64,000 nucleotides of DNA from Triticum aestivum (Eukaryota > Streptophyta > Magnoliopsida > Poales > Poaceae), in contig NC_057810.1 of the NCBI RefSeq assembly GCF_018294505.1, positions 704,773,095 through 704,837,094 on the forward strand, read 5' to 3'. Positions within the stretch are counted from its first letter, which is position 1. Every line of letters begins with the position of its first letter. Below the pieces are notes generated by a model. That model was given only the letters and a program-made list of their open reading frames with translations. It was not told the DNA's origin and searched no databases. This document shows positions 1-10,945 of this stretch, one piece after another. The position numbers and the translations under genes were made by a program.

Positions 1-1765
1 GGAGCCATCATGAACATAGTCCTGTTCTTGTACGGTCACATGACGACACCGTATGAACTATGGTTTAGCAGTAAAACTAAGCCGTCGTTTCTTAAAGTTT
101 GGGGCTGCGATGCTTATGTGAAAAAGTTTCATCCTAATAAGCTCAACCCAAATTGGAGAAGTGCGTCTTCATAGAATACCCAAAGGAAACTGTCGGGTAC
201 ACCTTCTATCACAGATCCGAAGGCAAGATATTCGTTACTGAAAATGGTCCTTTCTAGAGAAGGAGTTTCTCTCGAAAGAAGTGAGTGGGAGGAAAGTAGA
301 ACTTGATAAGGTAATTGTACCTTCTCCCTTATTGGAAAGTAGTTCATCACAGAAATCAGTTCCAGTGATTCCTACACCAATTAGTAAGGAAGTTAATGAT
401 GATGATCATGAAACTTCAGATCAAGTTGCTACCAAACCTCGTAGGTCTTCCAGAGTAAGATCCGCACCAGAGTGGTACGGTAATCCTATTCTGGAAGTCA
501 TGTTACTAGACCTTGATGAACCCACGAACTATGAGGAAGCGATGATGAGCCCAGATTCCACGAAATGGCTTGAGGCCATAAAATTTGAGATATGATCCAT
601 GTATGAGAACAAAGTATGGACTTTGATTGACTTGCTTGATGATCAGCAAGCCATGTTAAATAAATGGATCTTCAAGAGGAAGACGGACACTGATAGTAGT
701 GTTACTATCTACTAAGCTCGACTTGTTGCGAAAGGTTTTCAACAAGTTCAAGGTGTTGAATACGATGAGATTTTCTCACTCGTATCGATGCTTAAGTCTG
801 TCTGAATCATGTTAGCAATTGCCACATTTTATGAAATCTGGCAAATGGATATCAAAACCGTGTTCCTGAATGGATTTCTGGAAGAAGAGTTGTATATGAT
901 GCAACCAGAAGGTTTTGTCGATCCAAAAAGGTGCTAACAAAATATGCAAGCTCCAGCAATCCATCTATGGACTGGTGCAAGCATCTCGGAGTTGGAATAT
1001 ACGCTTTGATAAGTTGATCAAAGCATATCGTTTTATACAGACTTGTGGTGAAGCCTGTATTTACAAGAAAGTGAGTGGGAGCACTACAACATTTCTGATA
1101 AGTATATGTGAATGACATATTGTTGATCGGAAATAATGTAGAATTATTCTGCAAAGCATAAAGGAGTGTTTGAAAGGAGTTTTTTCAAAGAAAGACCTCG
1201 GCAAAGCTACTTACATATTGAGCATCAAGATCTATTGAGATAGATCAAGACGCTTGATAAGATTTTCAATGAGTACATACCTTGACAAGATTTTGAAGTA
1301 GTTCAAAATGGAGCAGTCAAAGAAAGAGTTCTTGCCTGTGTTGCAAAGGTATGAAATTGAGTAAGACTCAAATCCTGACCACAGCAGAAAATAGAAAGAG
1401 AATGAAAGTCATTCCCTATGCCTCAGTCATAGGTTCTATAAGGTATGCTATGCTATGTACCAGACCTATTGTATACCTTGCTCTGGTTTGGCAAGTGAGT
1501 ACAATAGTGATCTAGAAATAGATCACTGGACAGCGGTCAAGAATATCCTTAGTGAGGACTAAGGAGATGTTTCTCGATTATGGAGGTGATAAAAGAGTTC
1601 ATTGTAAAAGTTACATAGGTGCAAACTTTTACACCGATCCAGATGACTCTAAGTCTCAATCTGGATACATATTGAAAGTGGGAGCAATTAGCTAGAGTAG
1701 CTCCATGCAAAGCATTGTAGACATAGAATATTTGCAAAATACATAAGGCTCTGAATGTGACAGAC
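1..1765 (+). pseudogene. Degenerate Copia pol (Angela/WIS/BARE-type)
   Basis: This is the decayed 3' part of a Ty1/Copia polyprotein, read in order along the plus strand. The end of integrase lies at about 40-160 (TPYELW and KVWGC motifs). A hydrophilic linker is open at 281-595. The reverse transcriptase segment runs over about 600-1140, with [12 protein letters not shown] followed by EEELYM and QPEGFVDP. A degraded RNase H tail is at about 1600-1740. Many in-frame stops and frame shifts break every domain, so no protein can be made. The order integrase-RT-RNase H is the Copia order. It runs directly into the 3' UTR, polypurine tract and LTR that follow, so all belong to one Angela-type element whose 5' half lies left of the window. 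Confidence 0.88.
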
Positions 1766-1792
1766 CCGTTGACTAAGCTTCTCTCATGAGCA

Positions 1793-1991
1793 AAACATGA
1801 TCACACCTTAGTACTCTTTGGGTGTTAATCACATAGCAATGTGAACTAGATTATTGACTCTAGTAAACCCTTTGGGTGTTGGTCACATGACGATGTGGAC
1901 TATGGGTGTTAATCATATACAGATATGAATATTGGTGTTAAATCACATGGCGATGTGAACTAGATTATTGACTCTACTGCAAGTGGGAGAC
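1793..1991 (+). repeat. Angela 3' UTR repeats and polypurine tract
   Basis: A short motif of the form GGGTGTTAATCACAT..GATGTGAACT recurs about four times in diverged form between 1820 and 1965. The stretch ends in the purine-rich tract GCAAGTGGGAGAC at 1979-1991, directly before the LTR. Such a tract primes plus-strand DNA synthesis in LTR retrotransposons. No coding sequence is visible here. Confidence 0.75.
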
Positions 1992-3752
1992 TGAAGGAAA
2001 TATGCCCTAGAGGCAATAATAAAGTTATTATTTATTTCCTTATTTCATGATAAATGTTTATTATTCATGCTAGAATTGTATTAACCGGAAACATAATACA
2101 TGTGTGAATACATAGACAAACATAGTGTCACTAGTATGCCTCTACTTGACTAGCTCGTGAATCAAAAATGGTTAAGTTTCCTAGCCATAGACATGAGTTG
2201 TCATTTGATGAACGGGATCACATCATTAGGAGAATTATGTGATTGACTTGACCCATTCCGTTAGCTTAGCACTTGATCGTTTAGTATGTTGCTATTGCTT
2301 TCTTCATGACTTATACATGTTCCTGTAACTATGAGATTATGCAACTCCCGTTTACCGGAGGAACACTTTGGGTGCTACCAAACATCACAACGTAATTGGG
2401 TGATTATAAAGGAGTACTACAGGTGTCTCCAAAGGTACATGTTGGGTTGGCGTATTTCGAGATTAGGTTTTGTCACTCCGATTGTCGGAGAGGTATCTCT
2501 GGGCCCTCTCGGTAATGCACATCACTATAAGCCTTGCAAGCAATGTAGCTAATGAGTTAGTTACGGAATGATGCATTACGTAACGAGTAAAGAGACTTGC
2601 CAGTAACGAGATTGAATTAGGTATTGGATACCGACGATCGAATCTCGGGCAAGTAATATACCGATGACAAAGGGAACAACGTATGTTGTTATGCGGTTGG
2701 ACCGATAAAGATCTTCGTAGAATATGTAGGAGCCAATATGGGCATCCAGGTTCCGCTATTGGTTATTGACAGAGAATAGTTCTAGGTCATGTCTTCATAG
2801 TTCTCGAACCCGTAGGGTCCGCACGCTTAAGGTTTCGATGACAGTTATATTATGAGTTTATGAGTTTTGATGTACCGAAGGAGTTCGGAGTCCCGGATGA
2901 GATCGGGGACATGACGAGGAGTCTCGAAATGGTCGAGACATAAAGATCGATATATTGGACGACTATATTCGGAGTTCGGAAAGGTTCCGAGTGATTCGGG
3001 TATTTTTCGGAGTACCGGAGAGTTACGGGAATTCGCCGGGAGAAGTATTGGGCCTTATTGGGCCATACGGGAAAGAGAGAGGGGCTGCCTAGGGCAAGCT
3101 GCGCGCCCCCCAAGGCCTAGTCCGAATTGGACTAGGGGGAGGGGCCGCACCCCCTCCTTCCTTCCCTTCCCTCTTCCCCTTCCTTGTCTTCTACTCCTAC
3201 TACTTGGAAGGACTCCTAGTTGGACTAGGAAAGGGGGAATCCTACTCCCGGTGGGAGTAGGACTCCCCTAGGGCGCGCCATAGAGAGGGCCGGCCCTCCC
3301 CTCTTCCACTCCTTTATATACGGGGGCAGGGGGCACCCATAGACACACAAGTTGATCTACGGATCGTTTCTTAGCCGTGTGCGGTGCCCCCCTCCACCAT
3401 ATTCCACCTCGGTCATATCATCGCGGAGTTTAGGCGAAGCCCTGCGCCGGTAGAACATCATCATCGTCACCACACCGTCGTGCTGACGGAACTCATCCCC
3501 GAAGCTTTGCTGGACCGGAGCCCGGGGATCGTCATCGAGCTGAACGTGTGCTGAACTCGGAGGTGCCGTACGTTCGGTGCTTGGATCGGTCGGATCGTGA
3601 AGACGTACGACTACATCAACCGCGTTGTCATAACGCTTCCGCTTACGGTCTACGAGGGTACGTGGACTATACTCTCCCCTCTTGTTGCTATGCCATCACC
3701 ATGATCTTGCGTGTGCGTAGGAATTTTTTTAAAATTACTACGTTCCCCAACA
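1992..3752 (+). mobile_element. 3' LTR of Angela/WIS/BARE-1-type Copia
   Basis: A complete 1761-bp LTR starts with TGAAGGAAATATGCCCTAG just after the polypurine tract and ends with ACGTTCCCCAACA. Length, start and end match the Angela/WIS/BARE-1 LTR family of Triticeae as I remember it. A TATATA motif lies near 3314 within a GC-rich promoter zone, and the downstream leader is rich in CG. The next five bases, TAATG (3753-3757), should be the target duplication. They fall inside CACTA subterminal repeat sequence (compare GGACTAATGCC near 3886), so this Angela copy inserted into CACTA1. Confidence 0.93.
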
Positions 3753-3975
3753 TAATGCCCCCTTTAGTCCCGGTTGGTGCCACCAACCGGGACCAAAGGC
3801 CTCTTTTTCGGCAGCCCAAAGGGCGGGAACCAGTGGCCTTTGGTCCCGGTTGGTGGCACCAACCGGGACTAAAGCCACCAACCGGGACTAATGCCCCCCC
3901 TTTAGTCCCGGTTGGTGCCACCAACCGGGACCAAAGGTCCCTGTGCTGCCCGCCTCGGAGCCAAAGTTTAGTCCC
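3753..3975. repeat. CACTA1 left subterminal repeats
   Basis: The motif TTTAGTCCCGGTTGGTGCC and its reverse complement CACCAACCGGGAC alternate at least four times, giving several perfect hairpins. Subterminal arrays like this bind the element's own transposase proteins in the En/Spm system. The same motif family recurs at the right end (8995-9240). Confidence 0.85.
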
Positions 3976-4749
3976 ACCTCGCTAGTTGAGAGGGGCGCGC
4001 AGTGGTTTATAAGCCCCACTGCCGCACCCCTCTCGAACTCCTCTCGACCGCAGGCTTTCGGGCCTACTTGCTAAACTTTGCCCGGTGGGCCTACTAGGCC
4101 TACCGCGGGCCTGAATCCTGGCCCATAGTAGGGTTTCATGTCGTATTCAGGCCGTGGGGGCCCAGTAGGAGGCATTTTTTTCTTTACTTATTGTTGCTAT
4201 TTTTTATTTTTTTTCCTGTTTTTTGTTTTGTTTTCTGCATTATTTATTTTCTTTTGTTTTTTTGCTTTATTTTTTAATTCTTTTTGCTTTTAGTTTTAGG
4301 AAAATTATAAACTTTCTGTTAGTGCCATTACTTTTCAAATTTGAAAACACTTCTTTTGTTTTTTTGTTTTCTTACTTGCTTTATTTATTTTATTTTGTTT
4401 CTACTTACAACAAAATACTTATTGTTGCTATTTTAATTATTACGAGGGCCGAACCATAAGACATTAAAGCATTTCAAATGAACTCTGAAAAAGTTGAAAG
4501 TTGGCATGGTATCATAAATTGACCCACACATAGCATGTGCATGTACAAAACGGACAATGGTATCATACTCGTCAGTTACAAAGTTGGCATGGTATCATCA
4601 TAATAGTTGCAGGAGAAAGTCTTCACTTTTTCTTCGCTTGTGTCATTTGCTTATTGCGCTGTAACCATGGATAATCTTCATCGTTTATCAGGATGCTGGG
4701 GTCAGCCTTGACTTTAAAGGGAGGAATTTCATGAAACTTTTCATAATCT
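3976..4749. other. CACTA1 non-coding 3' region
   Basis: No gene is visible. The stretch holds a purine/pyrimidine-mixed part to about 4170, a strongly T-rich tract at about 4166-4430, and an imperfect duplication of TTGGCATGGTATCAT near 4501 and 4583. It lies downstream of the transposase stop on the minus strand. Confidence 0.5.
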
Positions 4750-7700
4750 TCAGACATGTCTGTCTTGTCCTCCACTCCCACGATGTCCCTTTTTTCCTGA
4801 AAGAACTATGTGGCGCTTTGGCTCATTGTATGATGTATTCGCTTCCTTATCTTTTCTCTTTCTCGGTCTGGTAGACATGTCCTTCACATAGATAACCTGT
4901 GCCACATCATTGGCTAGGACGAACGATTCGTCAATGTACCCAAGATTTTTCAGATCCACTATTGTCATTCCATACTGTGGGTCTACCTGTACCCCGCCTC
5001 CTGACAGATTGACCCATTTGCACTTAAACAAAGGGACCTTAAAATCATGTCCGTAGTCAAGTTCCCATATGTCCACTATGTAACCATAATATGTGTCCTT
5101 TCCCCTCTTGGTTGTTGCATCAAAGCGGACACCACTGTTTTGGTTGGTGCTCTTTTGATCTTGGTCAATCGTGTAAAATGTATTCCCATTTATCTCGTAT
5201 CGTTTCCAAATCAATACAGTCAAAGATGGTCCCCTGGATAACAAGTACAGCTCATCACAAACAATGTTGTCACCTCTGATACGTGCTTCCAACCAACTGC
5301 TGAAAGTCCTGATGTGTTCACATGTAATCCAGTCGTCGCACTGCTCCGGATGTTTGGAGCGCAGACTGTTCTTGTGTTCATCGACATACGGGGCCACCAA
5401 GGTAGAGTTCTGTAGAACTGTGTAGTGTGCTTGAGACCAAGAATATCCGTCCCTGCATATTATTGAGTCCCTTGCAAGCGTGCCTTTTCCAGTCAGTCTT
5501 CCCTCATACTGCGATTTAGGGAGACCTATCTTCTTAAGGCCAGGAATGAAGTCAACACAAAACCCGATGACATCCTCTGTTTGATGGCCCATGGAGATGC
5601 TTCCTTCTGGCCTAGCGCGGTTATGGACATATTTCTTTAGGACTCCCATGAACCTCTCAAAGGGGTACATATTGTGTAGAAATACGGGGCCCAGAATGAC
5701 AATCTCGTCAACTAGATGAACTAGGACGTGCGTCATGATATTGAAGAAGGATGGTGGGAACACCAGCTCGAAACTGAGAAGACATTGCACCACATCACTC
5801 CTTAGCCTTGGAATGATTTCTGGATCGATCACCTTCTGAGAGATTGCATTGAGGAATGCACATAGCTTCACAATGGCTAATCGGACGTTTTCCGGTAGAA
5901 GCCCCCTCAATGCAACCGGAAGCAGTTGCGTCATAATCACGTGGCAGTCATGAGACTTTAGGTTCTGAAACTTTTTCTCTACCATATTTATTATTCCTTT
6001 TTATATTAGACGAGAAGCCAGTCAGGACCTTCATACTAAGCAGGCATTCAAAGAAGATTTCCTTCTCTTCTTTGGTAAGAGCATAGCTGGCAGGACCTTC
6101 ATACTGCTTTGGAGGCATGCCGTCTTTTTCGTGCAAACATTGTAGGTCGTCCCGTGCCTCAGCTGTATCTTTTGTCTTCCCATACACGCCCAAGAAGCCT
6201 AGCAGATTCACGCAAAGGTTCTTCGTCACGTGCATCACGTCAATCGAAGAGCGGACCTCTAGGTCTTTCTAGTAGGGTAGGTCCCAAAATATAGATTTCT
6301 TCTTCCACATGGGTGCGTGTCCCCCAGCGTCACTCGGAACAGCTAGTGCGCCGGGACCCTTTCCAAAGATTACATGTAAATCATTGACCATAACAAGTAC
6401 GTGATCACCGGTACGCATGGCGGGCTTCTTCCGGTGATCTACCTCGCCTTTGAAATGCTTGCCTTTCTTTCGGCATTGATGGTTGGTCGGAAGAAATCGA
6501 CGATGGCCCAGGTACACATTCTTCCTGCAGCTTGCCAGGTATATACTATCGGTGCCAAGTAAACAGTGCGTGCATGCATGGTATCCCTTGTTTGTCTGTC
6601 CTGAAAGGTTACTGAGAGCGGGCCAATCGTTGATGGTCACGAACAGCAACGCCTTTAGGTTAAATTCCTCCTGTTTGTGCTCATCCCACGTACGTACACC
6701 GTTTCCATTCCACAGCTGTAAAAGTTCTTCAACTAATGGCCTTAGGTACACATCAATGTCGTTGCCGGGTTGCTTAGGACATTGGATGAGAACTGGCATC
6801 ATAATGAACTTCCGCTTCATGCACATGCAAGGAGGAAGGTTATGCATACATAGAGTCACGGGCCAGGTGCTGTGATTGCTGCTCTGCTCCCCGAAAGGAT
6901 TAATGCCATCCGCGCTTAAAGCAAACCATACGTTCCTTGGCTCACTTGCAAACTCATCCTAGTACTTTCTATCGATTTTTCTCCACTGCGACCCATCAGC
7001 GGGTGCTCTCAACTTCCCGTCTTTCTTACGGTCCTCACTGTGCCATCGCATCAACTTGGCATGCTCTCTGTTTCTGAACAGATGTTTCAACCGTGGTATT
7101 ATAGGAGCATACCACATCACCTTCGCAGGAACCCTCTTCCTGGGGGCTCGCCGTCTACATCACCAGGGTCATCTCATCTGATCTTATACCGTAATGCACC
7201 GCATACCGGGCATGCGTTCAGATCCTTGTACGCACCGCGGAAGACGATGCAGTCATTAGGGCATGCATGTATCTTCTGCACCTCCAATCCTAGAGGGCAT
7301 ACGACCTTCTTTGCTGCGTATGTACTATCGGGCAATTCGTTATCCTTTTGAAGCTTCTTCTTTAATATTTTCAGTAGCTTCTCAAATCCTTTGTCAGGCA
7401 CAGCATTCTCTGCCTTCCACTCCAGCAATTCCAGTACAGTACCGAGCTTTGTGTTGCCATCTTCGCAATTGGGGTACAACCCTTTTTTGTGGTCCTCTAA
7501 CATGCGATCGAACTTCAGCTTCTCCTTTTGACTTTCGCATTGCGTCCTTGCATCGACAATGACCCGGTGGAGATCATCATTATCGGGCACATCGTCTGGT
7601 TCCTCTTGATCTTCAGTAGCTTCGCCCGTTGCAGCATCATCGTGCACATCGTCTGGTTCCTCTTGATCTTCAGTAGCATCACCGTATTCAGGGGGCACAT

Positions 7701-7973
7701 AGTTATAACGCACTCTTCTTCTTCGCCGTCTTCCATCATAACCCCTATTTCTCCGTGCCTCGTCCAAACATTATAGTGTGGCATGAAACCCTTGTAAAGC
7801 AGGTGGGTGTGGAGGATTTTCCGGTCAGAGTAAGACTTCGTATTCCCACATATAGGGCATGGACAACACATAAAACCATTCTGCTTGTTTGCCTCAGCCA
7901 CTTCGAGAAAGTCATGCACGCCCTTAATGTACTCGGAGGTGTGTCTTGAACCGTACATCCATTGCCGGTTCAT
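4750..7973 (-). pseudogene. TNP2-type CACTA transposase, broken
   Basis: The reading starts at a real ATG (7973; MNRQWMYG), directly after a plausible splice acceptor. A transposase-associated domain comes first, with CCPCPICGN. An acidic segment follows, and then a Cys-rich segment (CPNDCIVFRG, CPVCG; 7174-7350). The Transposase_21 core includes SADGINPFG near 6900 and the HVTKN segment near 6220. A DUF4218-like part (SHDCHVIMTQ, MYPFERFMGVLKKYV) and a DUF4216-like tail (YGYIVDIWELDYG) complete it. Frame shifts near 7730, 6860 and 5970 and in-frame stops near 7170, 6960 and 6270 break the gene. The acidic part has a 57-bp duplication (7588 and 7645). The order and motifs are those of CACTA TNPD/TNP2. 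Confidence 0.9.
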
Positions 7974-8154
7974 CTGCGTGCATTATATATAATTAAGTGT
8001 GTCAAAAATCATTACAGAACATCATGAATAGATAATTAAGTGACCAAATTAATAGAAGTTCATCATCACATTAAAACCAAAGTACATACATAGTTCTCAT
8101 CTAACAACATAAAGCTCTGCAGAGCATCTAAATTAATTAAACCATACACTGAAA

Positions 8155-8604
8155 CTATGTAAAACATTTCAATGCGAAAATAAATGCGATCATAATCGCA
8201 ACCAATGTAACAACTGATCCAACGGCATAATGATACCAAGCCTCGGTATGAATGGCATATTTTCTAATCTTTCTAATCTTCAAGCGCATTGCATCCATCT
8301 TGATCTTGTGATCATCGACGACATCCGCAACATGCAACTCCAATATCATCTTCTCCTCCTCAATTTTTCTAATTTTTTCCTTCAACAAATTGTTTTCTTC
8401 TTCAACTAAATTTAACCTCTCGACAATAGGGTCGGTTGGAATTTCCGGTTCAACAACCTCCTAGATAAATAAAATCTATGTCACATTGGTCGGCATAATT
8501 GTCATAAACAATAAATGAACCAATAGTTATGAAAAGATAATATATACCACATCTGAATCATAAACAGGACGAGGGCCGACGGAGCGGATTCCAAAACCAT
8601 CACA
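8155..8604 (-). CDS. Small coiled-coil protein with C-terminal membrane segment (CACTA1)
   Basis: Two exons can be defined on the minus strand. One is 8604-8548 (19 codons, reading CDGFGIRSVGPRPVYDSDV), with acceptor ATATAG and donor GTATAT. The other is 8460-8155, with acceptor TTATCTAG and stop at 8155. They join in frame. The second exon encodes a Lys/Glu-rich heptad-like segment (NNLLKEKIRKIEEEK onward) and a C-terminal hydrophobic stretch of about 20 residues (VVTLVAIMIAFIFALKCF), as in a tail-anchored protein. The 5' exon and start codon are unresolved. The gene lies between the right terminus and the transposase, in the same orientation. I do not know its function. I have seen similar small ORFs in wheat CACTA elements, but this is recall only. 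Confidence 0.55.
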
Positions 8605-8974
8605 CTATATAAGATGCAATAATAAAAGTAAGAAAATTATACTAGTATCTATATAAACATACAAGTAAGAGTTTTTTCCTTTCAGAAAGAAGATAAGAAC
8701 AAGAGGCTCACCACTGTGGTGCCGGCGATGAGATCGGCGCGGGCGATCGACGGCGGTGAAGACGGGGACGGGACGTGACGGACCGCTAAACCTAGACAAA
8801 AATTGAGAAAAATGGAGCTTGGAGGTGGAGCTTGGAGAGGAGAAAGCTTAAGTAGTGTGGCTCGGGCATTCCATCAAACACCTCATGTGCATAGGAGGTG
8901 AGCTAGAGCACCACAAAGCTCTCTCCTCGCCGGCCACGAAAAACAGAGCAGTGAGAGTGCTCTGCTCGCGGGGT

Positions 8975-9280
8975 ATATATAGGCAATTAATTGGTCCTGG
9001 TTCGTGGCATGAACTGGGACTAAAGGGAAGCCTTTGGTCCCGGTTCATTCCGCCAACCGGGACCAATGGTGGTGGGCCAGGAGCAAGGCACATTAGTCTC
9101 GGTTCGTCCCACCAACCGGGACCAAAAGGTCCAGACGAACCGGGACCAATGGCCCACGTGGTCCAGCCGTCCCCCGGGGCTCACGAACCGGGTCCAATGC
9201 CCCCATTGGTCCCAGTTCTGGATTGAACCAGGACTAATGGGCTGACCCGGCCTGGACCATTGCCCCCTTTTCTACTAGTG
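8975..9280. repeat. CACTA1 right subterminal repeats and terminal inverted repeat
   Basis: Repeats of the type GGTCCCGGTTC..GAACCGGGAC recur from about 8995 to 9235 in both orientations. The element ends in TTTTCTACTAGTG (9268-9280), the CACTA terminal signature on the minus strand. Confidence 0.88.
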
Positions 9281-9914
9281 ATCCATCAAGAAGACCTCTC
9301 TTATTTAACTCTGCTAAACCAAGTTCACTCATATGTCCAAGATGCATATGCCAATGGTTAGCAGCATCACTATCAGAATTCTTTGAAATAGCTGGAGTAG
9401 CATTACCTGAAACGGTAGAACCTCGAAGGTAATAAAGACCATTGGTCGAACTCAAACCACCTTTCATCACAATAAGGGAACCTTTGGTGACTTTCAAAAC
9501 ACTATCTCCACCTGAATACTTGTACCCTTTTGCATCAAGGGCACTAACAAAGATAAGATTTCTCTTCATCTTCGGAATATACCGAACATCTGTCAAAGTT
9601 CTGATTATGCCATCAAACATCTTGATTCGAACGGAACCTATGCCTTCAATCTTGCATGGTGAATTATCAAAACCCAAAACGGAACTAGCAGAAGTAGTGG
9701 AATCAAAAGTATTAAACCAATCTCTATGCAGGCACATACGGAAAGTACATGCAGTGTCAAGTACCCACTCGTCATTGGTCTCAACACATCCAACAATAAC
9801 AACAAGAGCATCATCGGAACTATCATCACGAGCAACATTAGCAGAATTTTCACCTTGTTTGTTACCTTTCCTCTTTTCTTTATTCTGCAACTTGAAACAC
9901 TCTGAGATGTCATG
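9281..9914 (-). pseudogene. Copia C gag end, protease and pre-integrase domain
   Basis: The frame begins with the second half of a CCHC zinc knuckle (GHDISECFKLQ). A polar linker follows, then an aspartic-protease-like block (EWVLDTACTFRMC, with DTA where D-S/T-G is usual). Last comes a GAG-pre-integrase domain whose HWHMHLGHM motif is the usual zinc-binding start. It stops at the CACTA1 junction within LNKRGLLDGSL. The first half of the zinc knuckle is 9.1 kb away at 19025, beyond Gypsy1. Protein production is excluded by the two insertions and the altered protease motif. Confidence 0.87.
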
Positions 9915-9919
9915 CCCGT

Positions 9920-10393
9920 TGTCGGTGTCAAAACCGGCGGATCTCAGGTAGGGGGTCCCGAACTGTGCGTCTAGGCGGATGGTAACAGGAGACAAGGGAC
10001 ACGATGTTTTTACCCAGGTTCGGGCCCTCTCGATGGAGGTAAAACCCTACTCCTGCTTGATTAATATTGATGATATGGGTAGTAGAAGAGTAGATCTACC
10101 ACGAGATCAAAGAGGCTAAACCCTAGAAGCTAGCCTATGGTATGATTGTTGTTTTTTCCTACGGACTAAAACCCTCCAGTTTATATAGACACCGGAGAGG
10201 GTTAGGGTTACACAGAGTCGGTTACAATGGTAGGAGATCTACATATCCGTATCGCCAAGCTTGCCTTCCACGCCAAGGAAAGTCCCATCCGGACACGGGA
10301 CGAAGTCTTCAATCTTGTATCTTTATAGTCCAGGAGTCCGGCCAACGGTGATAGTTCGGCTATCCGGACACCCCCTAATCCAGGACTCCCTCA
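9920..10393 (-). repeat. Gypsy1 3' LTR
   Basis: This 474-bp LTR begins TGTCGGTGTCAAAACC and ends GGACTCCCTCA on the plus strand. It contains a TATATA box on the minus strand near 10190-10197. The adjacent GTAGCCCCTGAA (10394-10405) reads TTCAGGGGCTAC on the minus strand and is the polypurine tract. That fixes this copy as the 3' LTR. Confidence 0.92.
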
Positions 10394-10405
10394 GTAGCCC
10401 CTGAA
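10394..10405 (-). other. Gypsy1 polypurine tract
   Basis: On the minus strand the tract reads TTCAGGGGCTAC and abuts the 3' LTR. It is the plus-strand DNA primer site of the retrotransposon. Confidence 0.75.
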
Positions 10406-10824
10406 CCAGGCTTCAATGACGACGAGTCCGGCGCGCATATTGTCTTCGGCATTGCAAGGCGGGTTCCTCCTCCGAATACTTCATAGAAGATTTTGAACAC
10501 AAGGATAGTGTCCAGCTCTGCAAAATAAGTTCCACATACCACCGTAGAGAGAATAATCTGTACACAAATTCAATCTGCTGACGTATTCTGTGGCGTGACG
10601 TCACACCATGGTCAAACCTTTATTGGAATCGTTTTTACTGTCCCAGCTCAGCGTGTTTAGCGAGGCGATTTCCTTGGCACGCCCTGTCAAAGCAGAGATC
10701 GTGTCCCCTTATTCTGGGATTCTCATCAATACGGGCGTGGGTAATCCAACCACGCCATTGATTACGGCGCTTGGGAGATAAGCGAGTTTTATCAGGCTGC
10801 TGGGGACGCATAGTTTCGTCCGTC

Positions 10825-10833
10825 CATATAAGG
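10825..10833 (+). promoter_or_regulatory. TATA box for the Gypsy1 antisense gene
   Basis: CATATAAGG on the plus strand lies about 115 bp upstream of the ATG at 10946. The matching gene in Gypsy2 has a TTATAAGG element at nearly the same distance. This supports an internal promoter independent of the LTR, which drives the other strand. Confidence 0.5.
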
Positions 10834-10945
10834 GGATAAGGATCCACCTTTTTACCTACGCCTTCTTCCTCCTTTGCTTATCCATTTCCGCACACTCGAG
10901 CTCCAGTGCCCAAGTCCGCACATCTCGCCTCAACCTTCCCCAGCC

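Larger units (their letters stand above)
3753..9280 (-). mobile_element. CACTA1: En/Spm-type DNA transposon, left end outside window
   Basis: The right terminus at 9271-9280 reads TCTACTAGTG, the reverse complement of a CACTAGTAGA terminal inverted repeat. Inside are subterminal repeats, a broken TNP2-type transposase on the minus strand (4750-7973) and a small membrane-protein gene (8155-8604). The left terminal repeat is absent because the Angela element inserted into the left subterminal zone, so the true end should lie left of base 1. The element itself sits in the pol region of Copia C, whose reading frame runs up to 9281. The three bases after the end, ATC, are the expected one-sided target duplication. 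Confidence 0.9.

Noticed and set aside
3548..3985. Frame of 145 codons across 3548-3985
   Set aside because: It spans the junction of the Angela LTR and the CACTA subterminal repeats, so it is a chance frame.
4223..4459. Frame of 78 codons rich in Phe and Leu, like a membrane protein
   Set aside because: It is a by-product of a T-rich tract; codon content is nearly only TTT and TTA types.
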